A stretch of DNA of 64,000 nt from Falsibacillus albus (GTDB lineage Bacteria > Bacillota > Bacilli > Bacillales > DSM-25281): positions 372,001 through 436,000 of the forward strand of contig NZ_RCVZ01000002.1 of the NCBI RefSeq assembly GCF_003668575.1, read 5' to 3'. Numbering within the stretch: the first letter of the stretch is position 1; each line of letters starts with the position of its first letter. The translations under genes and the position numbers were made by a program. Below are positions 53,336 through 61,843 of this stretch, in pieces. Below the pieces are notes generated by a model that was not told where the DNA came from, made no database searches, and saw only the letters and a program-made list of their open reading frames with translations.

Positions 53336-54011
53336 TCAATTCACAAGCCTGGATATCCAATGACCATAAATCGGAATTCAATACTACATCTGATGCAGTG
53401 ATTGTAAGTCTCTTATGAAACTTTGGACCATCCAAAACAAACGTATGATATTCTCCATTTTCCCCCATGACACAGCTTTGAGTGTGATGGATGTCAGAAT
53501 AAAAGCGTTCATCCAAATAGCGGCCGGCCCACGAAGAGTCAAAATGCTTCATATGGGCACGGCAAACAATGGATTTATAGCCGAGGGATATAAAATCCTG
53601 AAGCAGCCGGGAGGTTTCGTCTTCTTGAATCCAAATTGGAAACATCGGCTCCAATCCAGCTTGTCGCGCTGCATTCTCGTTCCAGTCACGATCTTCTCTC
53701 GCATATAAACTCCCAAAGACAACTGCTTCTGCACCTTGTTGTTCTTTTAAGCGAGTCAATGCTTGTTTCAATGACTTTTCATACTCCCCAGCTGAATCGA
53801 TCATCAGCAAAGGTATTCCCAGAGCTTCCGCCTGCATGCTTAATATCTTTAATTTCAGACCATGGGCATGATTCCTCTCGTCTTTGTCTGAAACCATCGA
53901 TAATAGGCAAATAACTTCATGATTTTCTTGAAGGGTTCTATGCAAAGCGAGACAGCAGTCTTTGCCTCCGCTCCAACAAACAACTGTCTTTTTTGCTTTC
54001 TTTTCCATCAT
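53307..54011 (-). CDS. Dph6-like ATP-pyrophosphatase family protein
   Basis: A 234-residue PP-loop protein of the diphthine-ammonia ligase (Dph6) family: PP-loop VVCWSGGKDCCLALH near residues 9-23, EAVVFGSLYAREDRDWNENAARQAGLEPMFPIW and a C-terminal GENGEYHTFVLDGP. Bacteria have no diphthamide, so the real amidation substrate is unknown. It lies beside a SAM methyltransferase on the same strand, 14 nt apart, and the two may act together. Confidence 0.87.
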   Translation of the reverse strand: MMEKKAKKTVVCWSGGKDCCLALHRTLQENHEVICLLSMVSDKDERNHAHGLKLKILSMQAEALGIPLLMIDSAGEYEKSLKQALTRLKEQQGAEAVVFGSLYAREDRDWNENAARQAGLEPMFPIWIQEDETSRLLQDFISLGYKSIVCRAHMKHFDSSWAGRYLDERFYSDIHHTQSCVMGENGEYHTFVLDGPKFHKRLTITASDVVLNSDLWSLDIQACELKDQETRHSG

Positions 54012-54024
54012 TTACACAACCTTT

Positions 54025-54762
54025 TTAAATTGACTTCCTACAACTAAACAATAAAAACAATGGAATCCTGAGCCTTCTCTCATATTCTTCTTCGTCCTGG
54101 AAGAATTCCCTGCGGGGAGCAGCTTCCTTCAAATCCGTGATTTGGAAGCCTGCCTGCTGAAGCTGGATGAAATAATCCTCGATCGTCCGGTGGTACTTGA
54201 CGACATGTTCACCAATCCACGGTTCTGTTCTTTTTCCACTTTTGAAGTAATCATCCACAACCCAATCCAAGCGCCTTCCTGTTTCACTCATGCTTTTAAA
54301 AGAGGCGGTCAGTAAAGGATGCTGAACGCTGAAAACAAAACGGCCATTTGGCTTAATGGTTTTATAGATTTGTTTCGCCAATGATGCAAAATCATCAATA
54401 TAATGGAGCGCCAATTGAGAGACGACAGTATCAAATGAGTCGGGTGGAAAATCGAATCCTTCCATCGATGATTCAATCACTTCGCCGTTTTTTCCTCTAA
54501 GCGACTGAGTTGCTTTTTGGCACATATTCGCTGAGCCATCGACACCAGTATAAAATCCACAGTTTTTTTCCAAAAGGGCAAGTCCAAGCGATGCATCTCC
54601 ACATCCTAGATCTAATATATGCTCTCCATTGATGTCTCCAAGCAAATCAAATAAGACTGGGTTTTCAATCAAGGTATTCGGACTTTCCGGCCTGTGCCTT
54701 CTGTTCATGTACCGGTCAAAAAATTCTTCTGTATCATAAACCTTGGATCCTTTGTACTCCAT
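54025..54762 (-). CDS. Class I SAM-dependent methyltransferase
   Basis: A 245-residue Rossmann methyltransferase: motif I HILDLGCGDASLG, post I YTGVDGS, motif II SFDTVVSQLALHYI and motif III IKPNGRFVFSVQHPLLTA. AGGGGG lies 6 nt before the ATG. It precedes the Dph6-like gene by 13 nt. Substrate unknown; small molecule by overall type. Confidence 0.88.
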   Translation of the reverse strand: MEYKGSKVYDTEEFFDRYMNRRHRPESPNTLIENPVLFDLLGDINGEHILDLGCGDASLGLALLEKNCGFYTGVDGSANMCQKATQSLRGKNGEVIESSMEGFDFPPDSFDTVVSQLALHYIDDFASLAKQIYKTIKPNGRFVFSVQHPLLTASFKSMSETGRRLDWVVDDYFKSGKRTEPWIGEHVVKYHRTIEDYFIQLQQAGFQITDLKEAAPRREFFQDEEEYERRLRIPLFLLFSCRKSI

Positions 54763-54778
54763 GCGTATCCCCCTAAAT

Positions 54779-55279
54779 TTATTTTAAACGAATCGACCTG
54801 ATAATGAAAAATACAGTAATGCCAAGTATCGCGATGATAAATAAAATCATCGGCCAAGCGTCCATAGCTTTATGACTCCCTTTGGAAACTTGGACCATTT
54901 CCCAACCAATATAGACAAAGTAGGAAAGAATGAAATTTTTCAGGACATTGACCAGCATCCTGCTATTTTTGTATTGCCTCTCCGCATTTTCCTCCGTTAA
55001 ATTAAGATAATTATAAATGTGCGGATATTTTTCCAGTACATACATCCCAAGCCACAAAATTAAACCTAATGCCGGCAGCAGCAAAATGGTCCATTTAGAT
55101 CCTGTTCCATTCACATCCCCTTTGAAATTAAAATGCGTCGGAATCGAATCTGGCAGTGATGGCCAAACCAACAACAAATAGATGACGTTTCCGATTAGGA
55201 TAATCAAAGCGGCTAAATCAAGGAGTTTCTCCAACGGTGTTTTCTTTATTTTTAATATGGGGCGGCCCCTCTCATCCAT
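54779..55279 (-). CDS. DUF1648 membrane protein
   Basis: A 166-residue protein with four hydrophobic segments. The DUF1648 signature is clear: WPSLPDSIPTHFNFKGDVNGTGSKW. DUF1648 occurs in SdpI-like immunity/signalling proteins, but the SdpI C-terminal half is not present. AAGGAGG lies 7 nt before the ATG. It lies 16 nt upstream of the methyltransferase and may be its operon leader. Confidence 0.85.
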   Translation of the reverse strand: MDERGRPILKIKKTPLEKLLDLAALIILIGNVIYLLLVWPSLPDSIPTHFNFKGDVNGTGSKWTILLLPALGLILWLGMYVLEKYPHIYNYLNLTEENAERQYKNSRMLVNVLKNFILSYFVYIGWEMVQVSKGSHKAMDAWPMILFIIAILGITVFFIIRSIRLK

Positions 55280-55425
55280 CGCTTTTCCTCCTTTTTTGCA
55301 AACTTCCCTTTATACGTAAATCCCTTATGGGAAGTTTCATTTTGATTTTGACACATCTATATTTCTGAATATTCCCTCATATCTGAGGTGAATATAGTAT
55401 AATTCCCTATAAAGGAGGCGTATTG

Positions 55426-55872
55426 ATGAAAAGGATTATGGATGAAAGCGATTTGCACCATCGTCATAAAGAAAAAATCTTTCAATTATTGAAAGAGGAA
55501 CCGTACGCAAATTTCTTAGGCATTGAACTGCTGGACATCGGTGAAGGGACTGCCGTTGCGGAATTGGATATTCAAGATCACATGTTGAATTCACATGGGA
55601 CCGTCCATGGTGCGATTACATTTGCCATAGCGGACTATGTTTTTGCGGCCGCTTGCAACTCATATGGAAAAACTTCCGTCGGCCTTTCCACCACCGTCAA
55701 CTACATGGCAGCAGGAAAAAAAGGCTCTAGGCTGAGAGCAACTGCATCAGAAGAAAAGAAAAACCACCGCACCTCCTGGTACAAAATCAGAGTCGAAAGC
55801 GACGGTGAACTCATCGCGACGATGGAAGCATTGGCCTATCGCAAGGATCACTATTTTGTCCCAGTTGACTAA
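55426..55872 (+). CDS. PaaI-family hotdog thioesterase
   Basis: A 148-residue hotdog acyl-CoA thioesterase. FLGIELLDIGEGTAVAELDI, NSHGTVHGAITFAIADYVFAAACNS (catalytic region) and GLSTTVNYMAAGKKG are typical of PaaI. Its phenylacetyl-CoA pathway role is plausible because a paa operon lies in the same window, but it is 48 kb away and independently transcribed. AAAGGAGG lies 7 nt before ATG 55426. A CCTCA-TATC-TGAGG dyad lies just upstream. Confidence 0.87.
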   Translation: MKRIMDESDLHHRHKEKIFQLLKEEPYANFLGIELLDIGEGTAVAELDIQDHMLNSHGTVHGAITFAIADYVFAAACNSYGKTSVGLSTTVNYMAAGKKGSRLRATASEEKKNHRTSWYKIRVESDGELIATMEALAYRKDHYFVPVD

Positions 55873-55882
55873 TATCTGTACT

Positions 55883-56314
55883 TTAAATGTGGTCTGTTAC
55901 ATGCCCCTTCCATGAATAAGGGGCCCTGCTTTCCCTTAAAAGGGCTTCGAGATCTTCATACATGGTCAATTGTTTTTTCGCTTCTTCAATCTGCATCCAT
56001 GTTACTTCTTCAATTTCGTCTGGATGGGATATACCTGCCACACCTCCGATGACTTTCCCGATGAAGGTGAAAAAGACCACATGATGGCCGCTGTTTTCAA
56101 AGCGTGCTTCTGTCACCGCGCAGATTTGACCCACTTCCGCATCGTAGCCGGTTTCTTCCTTTACTTCTCTTATTGCCCCTTCTTGAAGGGTTTCTCCTTC
56201 TTCCACTGCTCCGCCTGGCAGTGTGTAATAGGATCCTTTTGGTCCCCTATTTTTGACCATCAAAATTTTCCCTTTCGCAAAGATTAGAGCGTAAGCAACA
56301 TCGACTCGTTTCAT
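55883..56314 (-). CDS. NUDIX hydrolase (MutT-like)
   Basis: A 143-residue NUDIX protein with a canonical box GGAVEEGETLQEGAIREVKEETGYD. N-terminus MKRVDVAYALIFAKGKILMVKNRGPKGSYYTLPGG is MutT-like. GGAGG lies 7 nt before the ATG. Substrate probably a modified or surplus nucleotide. Confidence 0.9.
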   Translation of the reverse strand: MKRVDVAYALIFAKGKILMVKNRGPKGSYYTLPGGAVEEGETLQEGAIREVKEETGYDAEVGQICAVTEARFENSGHHVVFFTFIGKVIGGVAGISHPDEIEEVTWMQIEEAKKQLTMYEDLEALLRESRAPYSWKGHVTDHI

Positions 56315-56340
56315 ATGGATGCCTCCAATTTTAGTTGGTT

Positions 56341-56570
56341 AGAAAACTTTTTTCGTTAAACCTGTTGCTATTCGTCAAAGGTCGAGCAAGGTTGATTTCC
56401 GTATTTCCGTGGAAGGATGCTCGTTTTTCAAGGGGGGTCTCTCCCCCTGCGGTGTCTCACATGTCCCGCTGATCCCTCCGGAGTCTCGCACCTGCTGCTC
56501 CAATCAACAACATAGGATGAATAAATTACAAGAAAAAGTGATTTACAACAATTAGTCTTTAGAAAACAGG
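56341..56570. repeat. Dispersed palindromic repeat, copy J
   Basis: Nearly full: left TTTTTTCGTTAAACCTGTTG, CGTCAAAGGTCGAGCAAGG, TTGATTTCCG; right GCTGATCCCTCCGGAGTC, CTGCTGCTCCAATCAAC, GGATGAATAAATTACAAG and the terminal ACAACAATTAGTCTTTAG. Its right end covers the last codons of the adjacent small membrane gene. Confidence 0.85.
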
Positions 56571-56855
56571 GGTCAAAAATAATAAAGTGAGCAATGCGCA
56601 AAGAACGGTACAGACTGCGATAATGTTATTGAAATGATGTCTTCTCTTTTCATTTCCTGCGGATATTTTCCTTATGTATTTCCTTGCTTGAAAGGCAATC
56701 CCCCAAATCGATCCAATCATGAGGAGCAACATGAGAATTAAGGCTGTGCTGGGATATGATTCTGCATTCGTAGCTAAAAACAAGGTTGCCCTAATAAAAA
56801 GAAACTGTACACATATCAATAAGCTACAATACAAGATGAGCAAAAGTGATTTCAT
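56559..56855 (-). CDS. Small three-helix membrane protein
   Basis: A 98-residue protein with three hydrophobic segments (about 2-25, 36-58, 76-96) and a basic loop ARKYIRKISAGNEKRRHH. I do not recognise it. Its final codons (PVF-stop) coincide with the conserved terminus of repeat copy J, so the C-terminus may have been changed by the insertion. The ribosome site (GGAAGG) is about 15 nt from the ATG, so the start is unsure. Confidence 0.6.
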   Translation of the reverse strand: MKSLLLILYCSLLICVQFLFIRATLFLATNAESYPSTALILMLLLMIGSIWGIAFQARKYIRKISAGNEKRRHHFNNIIAVCTVLCALLTLLFLTPVF

Positions 56856-57071
56856 TCTCTATTTGGCACTTCCTTCCTGTGATTTTACTCTACCATAAAA
56901 ATATTTGAATATTATGTATTTCGTACATAAAATGTTCATTTTCGATGATATCATATACTCTAGCCGCTGGACTCACTATTGAATGATGCGTATCCATGGG
57001 ATTTGCTTATTTCGTTCCCTGTACGGAATCCTTCCTTCATATTCCATCGCATTCGAACGACTCAACATTAA

Positions 57072-57102
57072 AAAGCAAGTCCCCTCAGAGGAGACTTGCT
57101 TT
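57072..57102 (-). terminator. Terminator of the Thu-like operon
   Basis: AAAGCAAGTCCCCTC and GAGGAGACTTGCTTT pair with one wobble, 12 nt past the last stop; the minus-strand tail is TTTTTAATG-like. The 230 nt further right hold no gene. Confidence 0.85.
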
Positions 57103-57113
57103 CATTGAATCTA

Positions 57114-58082
57114 TTACACCCACCACATATCGGCAGGCTGTTCTTCGATTAAGATTCCCTTCAGATTTGTGACAGCTCGCATGAAGCCTTCCGGAATCGA
57201 CATCAATGGATCTTCGTGTTCGATGCTGACGACGTAATCGTAGCCATAGGTGCGAAGGGCGCTCATCATATCGGACCATTCCTGTATGCTATGGCCGCAG
57301 CCGACGGATCGGAATGTCCAAGCACGGGATTGGACGTTTCCATAGGACTGCATATCCAAAAGACCATACATATTGACGTTGTCCTGATCAATGTAGGTAT
57401 CCTTTGCATGGAAATGGTGGATTGCTCCAGCTTTGCCCAGGATTTTGATTGCAGCGACCGGGTCGATGCCTTGCCACCAAAGATGGCTCGGATCGAGGTT
57501 GGCGCCGATGGCATCGCAAGTGGCTTCACGCAGTTTCAACATCGTATATGGTGTGTGAACAAGGAAGCCGCCATGCAGCTCAAGGCCGACTTTGACATTA
57601 TGATCCTTGGCAAATTGACCTGCTTCTTTCCAATATGGAATCAGTTTCTCTTCCCATTGCCAGTTGTATACATCACCATATTCGTTTGGCCATGGAGCGA
57701 CCGGCCAGTTCGGATGCTTGGCGCCTTCATGGTCACCTGCTGTTCCGGAGAAACAGTTGACGACAGGTACGTTCAATAATTCCGCGAGGCGTACCGTTTT
57801 CGTGAACGTTTCACGGCACTCCTTTGCAAAAGCTTCGTCAGGGGAAATTGGATTCCCGTGGCAGCTGAACGCACTGATTTCCAAGCCTCTGCTCGTCACT
57901 TCATTTAAGTAGGCTTCACGCTTCTCACTGCTTTCAAGAAGTTCATCCAACGGGCAGTGGTCATTCCCAGGGTATCCTCCTGTTCCGATTTCAACTGCCT
58001 TCAGCCCGGCATCTTTCACATAGTCGAGCATTTCAGTGAACGTTTTCTCTGCAAATAATACAGTAAACACGCCTAATTTCAT
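57114..58082 (-). CDS. Sugar phosphate isomerase/epimerase (TIM barrel)
   Basis: A 322-residue xylose-isomerase-like TIM barrel: AVEIGTGGYPGNDHCPL, FSCHGNPISPD, VGLELHGGFLVHTPYT, NLDPSHLWWQGIDP, HFHAKDTYID and VSIEHEDPLMS supply the metal-binding Glu, Asp, His set. In Thu-type clusters it acts on 3-keto sugars made by the dehydrogenases. It is the last gene of the operon and is followed by a terminator. A ribosome site GGAGG precedes the ATG by 7-8 nt. Confidence 0.88.
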   Translation of the reverse strand: MKLGVFTVLFAEKTFTEMLDYVKDAGLKAVEIGTGGYPGNDHCPLDELLESSEKREAYLNEVTSRGLEISAFSCHGNPISPDEAFAKECRETFTKTVRLAELLNVPVVNCFSGTAGDHEGAKHPNWPVAPWPNEYGDVYNWQWEEKLIPYWKEAGQFAKDHNVKVGLELHGGFLVHTPYTMLKLREATCDAIGANLDPSHLWWQGIDPVAAIKILGKAGAIHHFHAKDTYIDQDNVNMYGLLDMQSYGNVQSRAWTFRSVGCGHSIQEWSDMMSALRTYGYDYVVSIEHEDPLMSIPEGFMRAVTNLKGILIEEQPADMWWV

Positions 58083-58094
58083 TGTTATTTCCTC

Positions 58095-59135
58095 CTATTC
58101 AAGAATGATGCTTCTTTTTTTCTCGCTGCTTTCATAAATCGCTTCGATGATTTTGGTTACGTGCAAAGCTTCCTCCGGCTTAACGAGCTGTTCCGTTTGA
58201 CCGAGGCATGACCCGACAAAATTCCTTGCTTGTTCCAAGCCGTAATCTTCTTCGCCTGGAATCCATGATGCCGCGCTGTTAAACAACATCCCATGTTTAG
58301 CATAGTTCAACCGGAACGGAAATACATCCAGCCCGCCTTGATCTCCGGAGATGCTTAATGTTTCTTGATCTTCCTCGATGTTGGCCGCCCATGTCGTCTC
58401 CAGCATTAAGGAAACATTGTTATCGAAGCGGACATAGCTCGTCACATGGTCGTCGACATCAAATGTTTCATGGTTGAATGTTCCCCAAAGATTCACTTGA
58501 TCTGGCTGTTTGCTCAAAATATTATAAGCAGTACCCGATACTTCCACTGGCTCGGGGTTTCCGATCAGCCATAGCGCAAGATCAAGCAGATGGCAGCCAT
58601 AATCGATCAGGCTTCCCCCGCCTTGAAGGCTCTTGTTTGTAAATACTCCCCACCCCGGAACCTTTCTCCTTCTTAAAGCCTGGATGCGAACGACGATCGG
58701 CTGGCCGATTTCATTTTCTAAAATCACTTTTTTGGCTGCTTGTGATTCTTTCATGAAGCGGTAGTGAAACCCGATGCTCAATACTTTCCCTGCTCGCTTC
58801 GATGCTTCAACCATCTGTTCCGCTTCTGCCGTTGTCATGGCCATCGGCTTTTCGCAAAGGACATGAAGCCCTGCTTCCAATGCCTTGACCGTAATCTCTG
58901 CGTGAAACTTATTCGGCGTGCAAATGACGACAGCATCCACATGTGGAAACATATCCTGATAACTTTCAAAAGCATGAGGAATTTTAAATTCCTTTGCCAC
59001 GCTTTCTGCACGTTCAAGGTTCACGTCAGTCACGGCAGTAATCGCAGCCTGCTCAGACAGTTTTTGGAAAGCCGGAATATGCCTGCCTATCGCAATTCCG
59101 CCAACCCCGATGATTCCTAATCGCAATTTGTTCAT
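58095..59135 (-). CDS. Gfo/Idh/MocA-family oxidoreductase 1
   Basis: A 346-residue NAD(P)-dependent sugar dehydrogenase: Rossmann GIIGVGGIAIGRHIPAF, VVICTPNKFHAE, the catalytic-lysine motif EKPMAMT and GGSLIDYGCHLLDLALWL. GAAGGTG lies 6 nt before ATG 59135; the frame's earlier ATG precedes the site. It is one of two tandem, diverged copies, as ThuB-like partners that make and reduce 3-keto sugars. Confidence 0.9.
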   Translation of the reverse strand: MNKLRLGIIGVGGIAIGRHIPAFQKLSEQAAITAVTDVNLERAESVAKEFKIPHAFESYQDMFPHVDAVVICTPNKFHAEITVKALEAGLHVLCEKPMAMTTAEAEQMVEASKRAGKVLSIGFHYRFMKESQAAKKVILENEIGQPIVVRIQALRRRKVPGWGVFTNKSLQGGGSLIDYGCHLLDLALWLIGNPEPVEVSGTAYNILSKQPDQVNLWGTFNHETFDVDDHVTSYVRFDNNVSLMLETTWAANIEEDQETLSISGDQGGLDVFPFRLNYAKHGMLFNSAASWIPGEEDYGLEQARNFVGSCLGQTEQLVKPEEALHVTKIIEAIYESSEKKRSIILE

Positions 59136-59179
59136 GGCTGCACCTTCTTTTATATTTTTCATCTTAATGTATGAAACTG

Positions 59180-60211
59180 TTAATTCTTTACCGATACGCT
59201 TTTGCCGGTTTGGCTTGATTCCAATGCAGCCAGGATGACATTCAATGATTTCATGCCTTCCTCTCCGGGAATCGGGGTTTCGCGATCTTCTTTAATGCTT
59301 CCGATGAAGTGGCGGATGACACCTGAGTCGTTTTGCCCGCCTTCGTCGTTCGATTGTATTTTCCCGAGGTCATAATTGACGACTTCCCCATTTTTGTATT
59401 GAACGATCAACGAGTAATCCGGGCTTTCTTCCAGGCGGATAATTCCTTTCTCACCATAGATGATGGTTGAGTTGTCTTCTCCCGCCACATAAGACCAGCT
59501 TGCAGCAAGTGTCCCGATGATGCCGGACTCGGTTTTCAAAATACAGACCGCATTGTCATCGACTGATGCCCCTTCTTTGGCAAGCGTTCCGACGAATGCG
59601 GACACTTCGGAAATTTCATCGCCCAAGATATATCGAAGTAGGTCGGTTTTATGTACGCCCAAGTCGCCCATCGCACCGATGAATGCCTCGTCTTTTTTGA
59701 AGAACCAGCTGTTCGTGCCATCTACGCTCCAGCCTTCAGGACCGTCATGGCCAAACGCTGTACGGAAGCTGTAAATCTTCCCGATTTCTCCTTCCTTGAT
59801 CAATTGCTTCGCTTTTTCATGGGAGCGTACAAAGCGTTGATTGTGGCCAATCATCAATTTCCTGCCGTTTTTCTTTGCAGCCGAAATCATATTTTCCGCT
59901 TCTTCCTTCGATGTAGCCATCGGTTTCTCGCATAATACATGCTTGCCGGCATTCAATGCAGCAATCGATGCCGGGGCATGGAGATAATTTGGCGTGCAAA
60001 CACTGACAGCGTCGATTTCATGGTTTGCCAGCATTTCTTCATAGCTTTCATAAACTTTTCCGCCATACTTTGCCGCTTTTTCTTCAGCACGCTCCAGTTT
60101 CACGTCACAAAAGGCAACGATTTCTACATCAGGATGATTGGCATATTCAGGGATGTGGCGGTGGGACGCAATGCTCCCGCAGCCAATGATACCTACTTTT
60201 ACTGTTGTCAT
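59180..60211 (-). CDS. Gfo/Idh/MocA-family oxidoreductase 2
   Basis: A 343-residue dehydrogenase: VGIIGCGSIASHRHIPEY, AVSVCTPNYLHAPAS, the catalytic EKPMATSKEEAENM and GAMGDLGVHKTDLLRYIL. AAGGAGT precedes the ATG. It is downstream of thuA-like and upstream of the first dehydrogenase copy. Probably the 3-dehydrogenase for the imported disaccharide. Confidence 0.9.
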   Translation of the reverse strand: MTTVKVGIIGCGSIASHRHIPEYANHPDVEIVAFCDVKLERAEEKAAKYGGKVYESYEEMLANHEIDAVSVCTPNYLHAPASIAALNAGKHVLCEKPMATSKEEAENMISAAKKNGRKLMIGHNQRFVRSHEKAKQLIKEGEIGKIYSFRTAFGHDGPEGWSVDGTNSWFFKKDEAFIGAMGDLGVHKTDLLRYILGDEISEVSAFVGTLAKEGASVDDNAVCILKTESGIIGTLAASWSYVAGEDNSTIIYGEKGIIRLEESPDYSLIVQYKNGEVVNYDLGKIQSNDEGGQNDSGVIRHFIGSIKEDRETPIPGEEGMKSLNVILAALESSQTGKSVSVKN

Positions 60212-60225
60212 TGTGTATTCACTCC

Positions 60226-60954
60226 TTAGTTTTCTTGGTTCTTAATTGCTTCAAGCGGCTGTGCATTTCCGTAAACCGGACGTTTATGGTCTGTTGGTGC
60301 TGCCCAGCTGACGGCATTGGCAATGACTTTTTGGATATTTTCATCATGGTATGTTGGATACGTTTCATGGCCGGGACGGAAATAGAAAATCTTGCCGTTC
60401 CCTCTGCGATACGTGCATCCGCTCCTGAATACTTCCCCGCCTTCGAACCAGCTCAAGAATACGAGTTCATCAGGCGCTGGGATGTCAAAGTGCTCGCCAT
60501 ACATTTCCTCCTGCTGCAGCTCGATGTAGGAATCGATGCCATCAACGATCGGGTGGCTCGGATCGACGACCCAGAGTCTTTCCTTTTCTCCTGCTTCACG
60601 CCATTTCAAATCGCATGAAGTCCCCATCAGTTTTTTGAAGATCTTTGAAAAGTGTCCGGAATGGAGGACGATCAAGCCCATGCCATTTAACACTTTTTCA
60701 GATACTTTCGAGACGATTTCATCGGATACTTCATCATGGGCAAGGTGTCCCCACCATACAAGGACATCGGTTTGATTCAACACGTCATCCGTCAAACCAT
60801 GCTCCTCTTCATCAAGGGTCGCTGTCCTGACATCGAAATCATGGGTGGAAAGGGCATTCGCTATTGCCCCGTGGATGCCGTCGGGGTAGATTTCCTTTAC
60901 TCGTGGATCCTTTTTTTCATGGCGGTTTTCGTTCCAAACCGTAACTTTTAACAT
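60226..60954 (-). CDS. ThuA-like sugar utilisation protein
   Basis: A 242-residue ThuA-like glutamine-amidotransferase-fold protein: [69 protein letters not shown] and [21 protein letters not shown]. In rhizobial thuAB it is needed for 3-ketotrehalose formation. AAAGGAG lies 7 nt before the ATG. The order binding protein-permeases-thuA-dehydrogenases-isomerase supports a disaccharide (trehalose, maltitol, palatinose type) system. Confidence 0.9.
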   Translation of the reverse strand: MLKVTVWNENRHEKKDPRVKEIYPDGIHGAIANALSTHDFDVRTATLDEEEHGLTDDVLNQTDVLVWWGHLAHDEVSDEIVSKVSEKVLNGMGLIVLHSGHFSKIFKKLMGTSCDLKWREAGEKERLWVVDPSHPIVDGIDSYIELQQEEMYGEHFDIPAPDELVFLSWFEGGEVFRSGCTYRRGNGKIFYFRPGHETYPTYHDENIQKVIANAVSWAAPTDHKRPVYGNAQPLEAIKNQEN

Positions 60955-60990
60955 AGCAATATCTCCTTTTTTGATGAGTATAATAGATTC

Positions 60991-61818
60991 TTATTCTTTT
61001 ACCGAACCTGAAGTAAGTCCGGATACAATCCGTCTTTGGAATAACAAGACGAACAGGACGAGCGGCACGGTGATGACGATGGTCGCAGCAGATATTTCTC
61101 CCCAAGGGATCGTATATTGCCCCTGGAACATCGCGATCCCCACCGGAACGGTTTTATAATGTTCATCGGTATTGATCGTCAAGGCAAAGAGGAATTCATT
61201 CCAGGCAGCGATGAACACGAGGATCGCCGTTGTGAAAATCCCCGGCCCCGCCAACGGGAAGATGACTTTCCAATACGTTTGCAATAAGGTCGCCCCGTCC
61301 ATTTTTGCCGCCTCTTCAAGATCAAATGGGATTTTCCTGAAAAAGGTGACCAAAATCCATATGGATAGCGGCAGTGTTATGGTTGTGTACGGAATGATCA
61401 GCCCCAGATAAGAGTTGGTCAATCCAAGGTCCTTCATGAAAATATAGATCGGTGAAATGGTCGCGATTTGCGGAAACATCGTCACCGAAAGCACCAAGCC
61501 GAGGATGAACGACTTGCCCTTGAAATTTAATCGGGCAATCGCGTATGCCGCAAAGGATGCGACGAAAACGGTATACAGCGTCGTAATGACAGAAACGATG
61601 AAACTGTTCCACATATATCTTAAGAACGGATAGTTGACGAATACTGATACATAGTTTTTGAATGTCGGATGATCGGAAAATGGTGTAAATGCTTTGTCAC
61701 CGAATAATTCCGTCGCAGGCTTGATCGATGCCAGGAGGATCCATAGGAATGGAAACATCACGACAAAGATGAACAAAAACAAAAATACATAGAATAATAG
61801 TCCTGCCTTTTTATTCAT
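60991..61818 (-). CDS. ABC sugar importer permease (ThuG/MalG-like)
   Basis: A 275-residue CUT1 permease with six membrane segments and EAA loop EAAKMDGATLLQTYWKVIFPLAGPG. GGAGGG lies 7 nt before the ATG. It partners the upstream MalF-like permease; no ATPase is in the operon segment seen. Confidence 0.92.
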   Translation of the reverse strand: MNKKAGLLFYVFLFLFIFVVMFPFLWILLASIKPATELFGDKAFTPFSDHPTFKNYVSVFVNYPFLRYMWNSFIVSVITTLYTVFVASFAAYAIARLNFKGKSFILGLVLSVTMFPQIATISPIYIFMKDLGLTNSYLGLIIPYTTITLPLSIWILVTFFRKIPFDLEEAAKMDGATLLQTYWKVIFPLAGPGIFTTAILVFIAAWNEFLFALTINTDEHYKTVPVGIAMFQGQYTIPWGEISAATIVITVPLVLFVLLFQRRIVSGLTSGSVKE

Positions 61819-61843
61819 TTACCGTCCCTCCTTTTCCTTTGGG

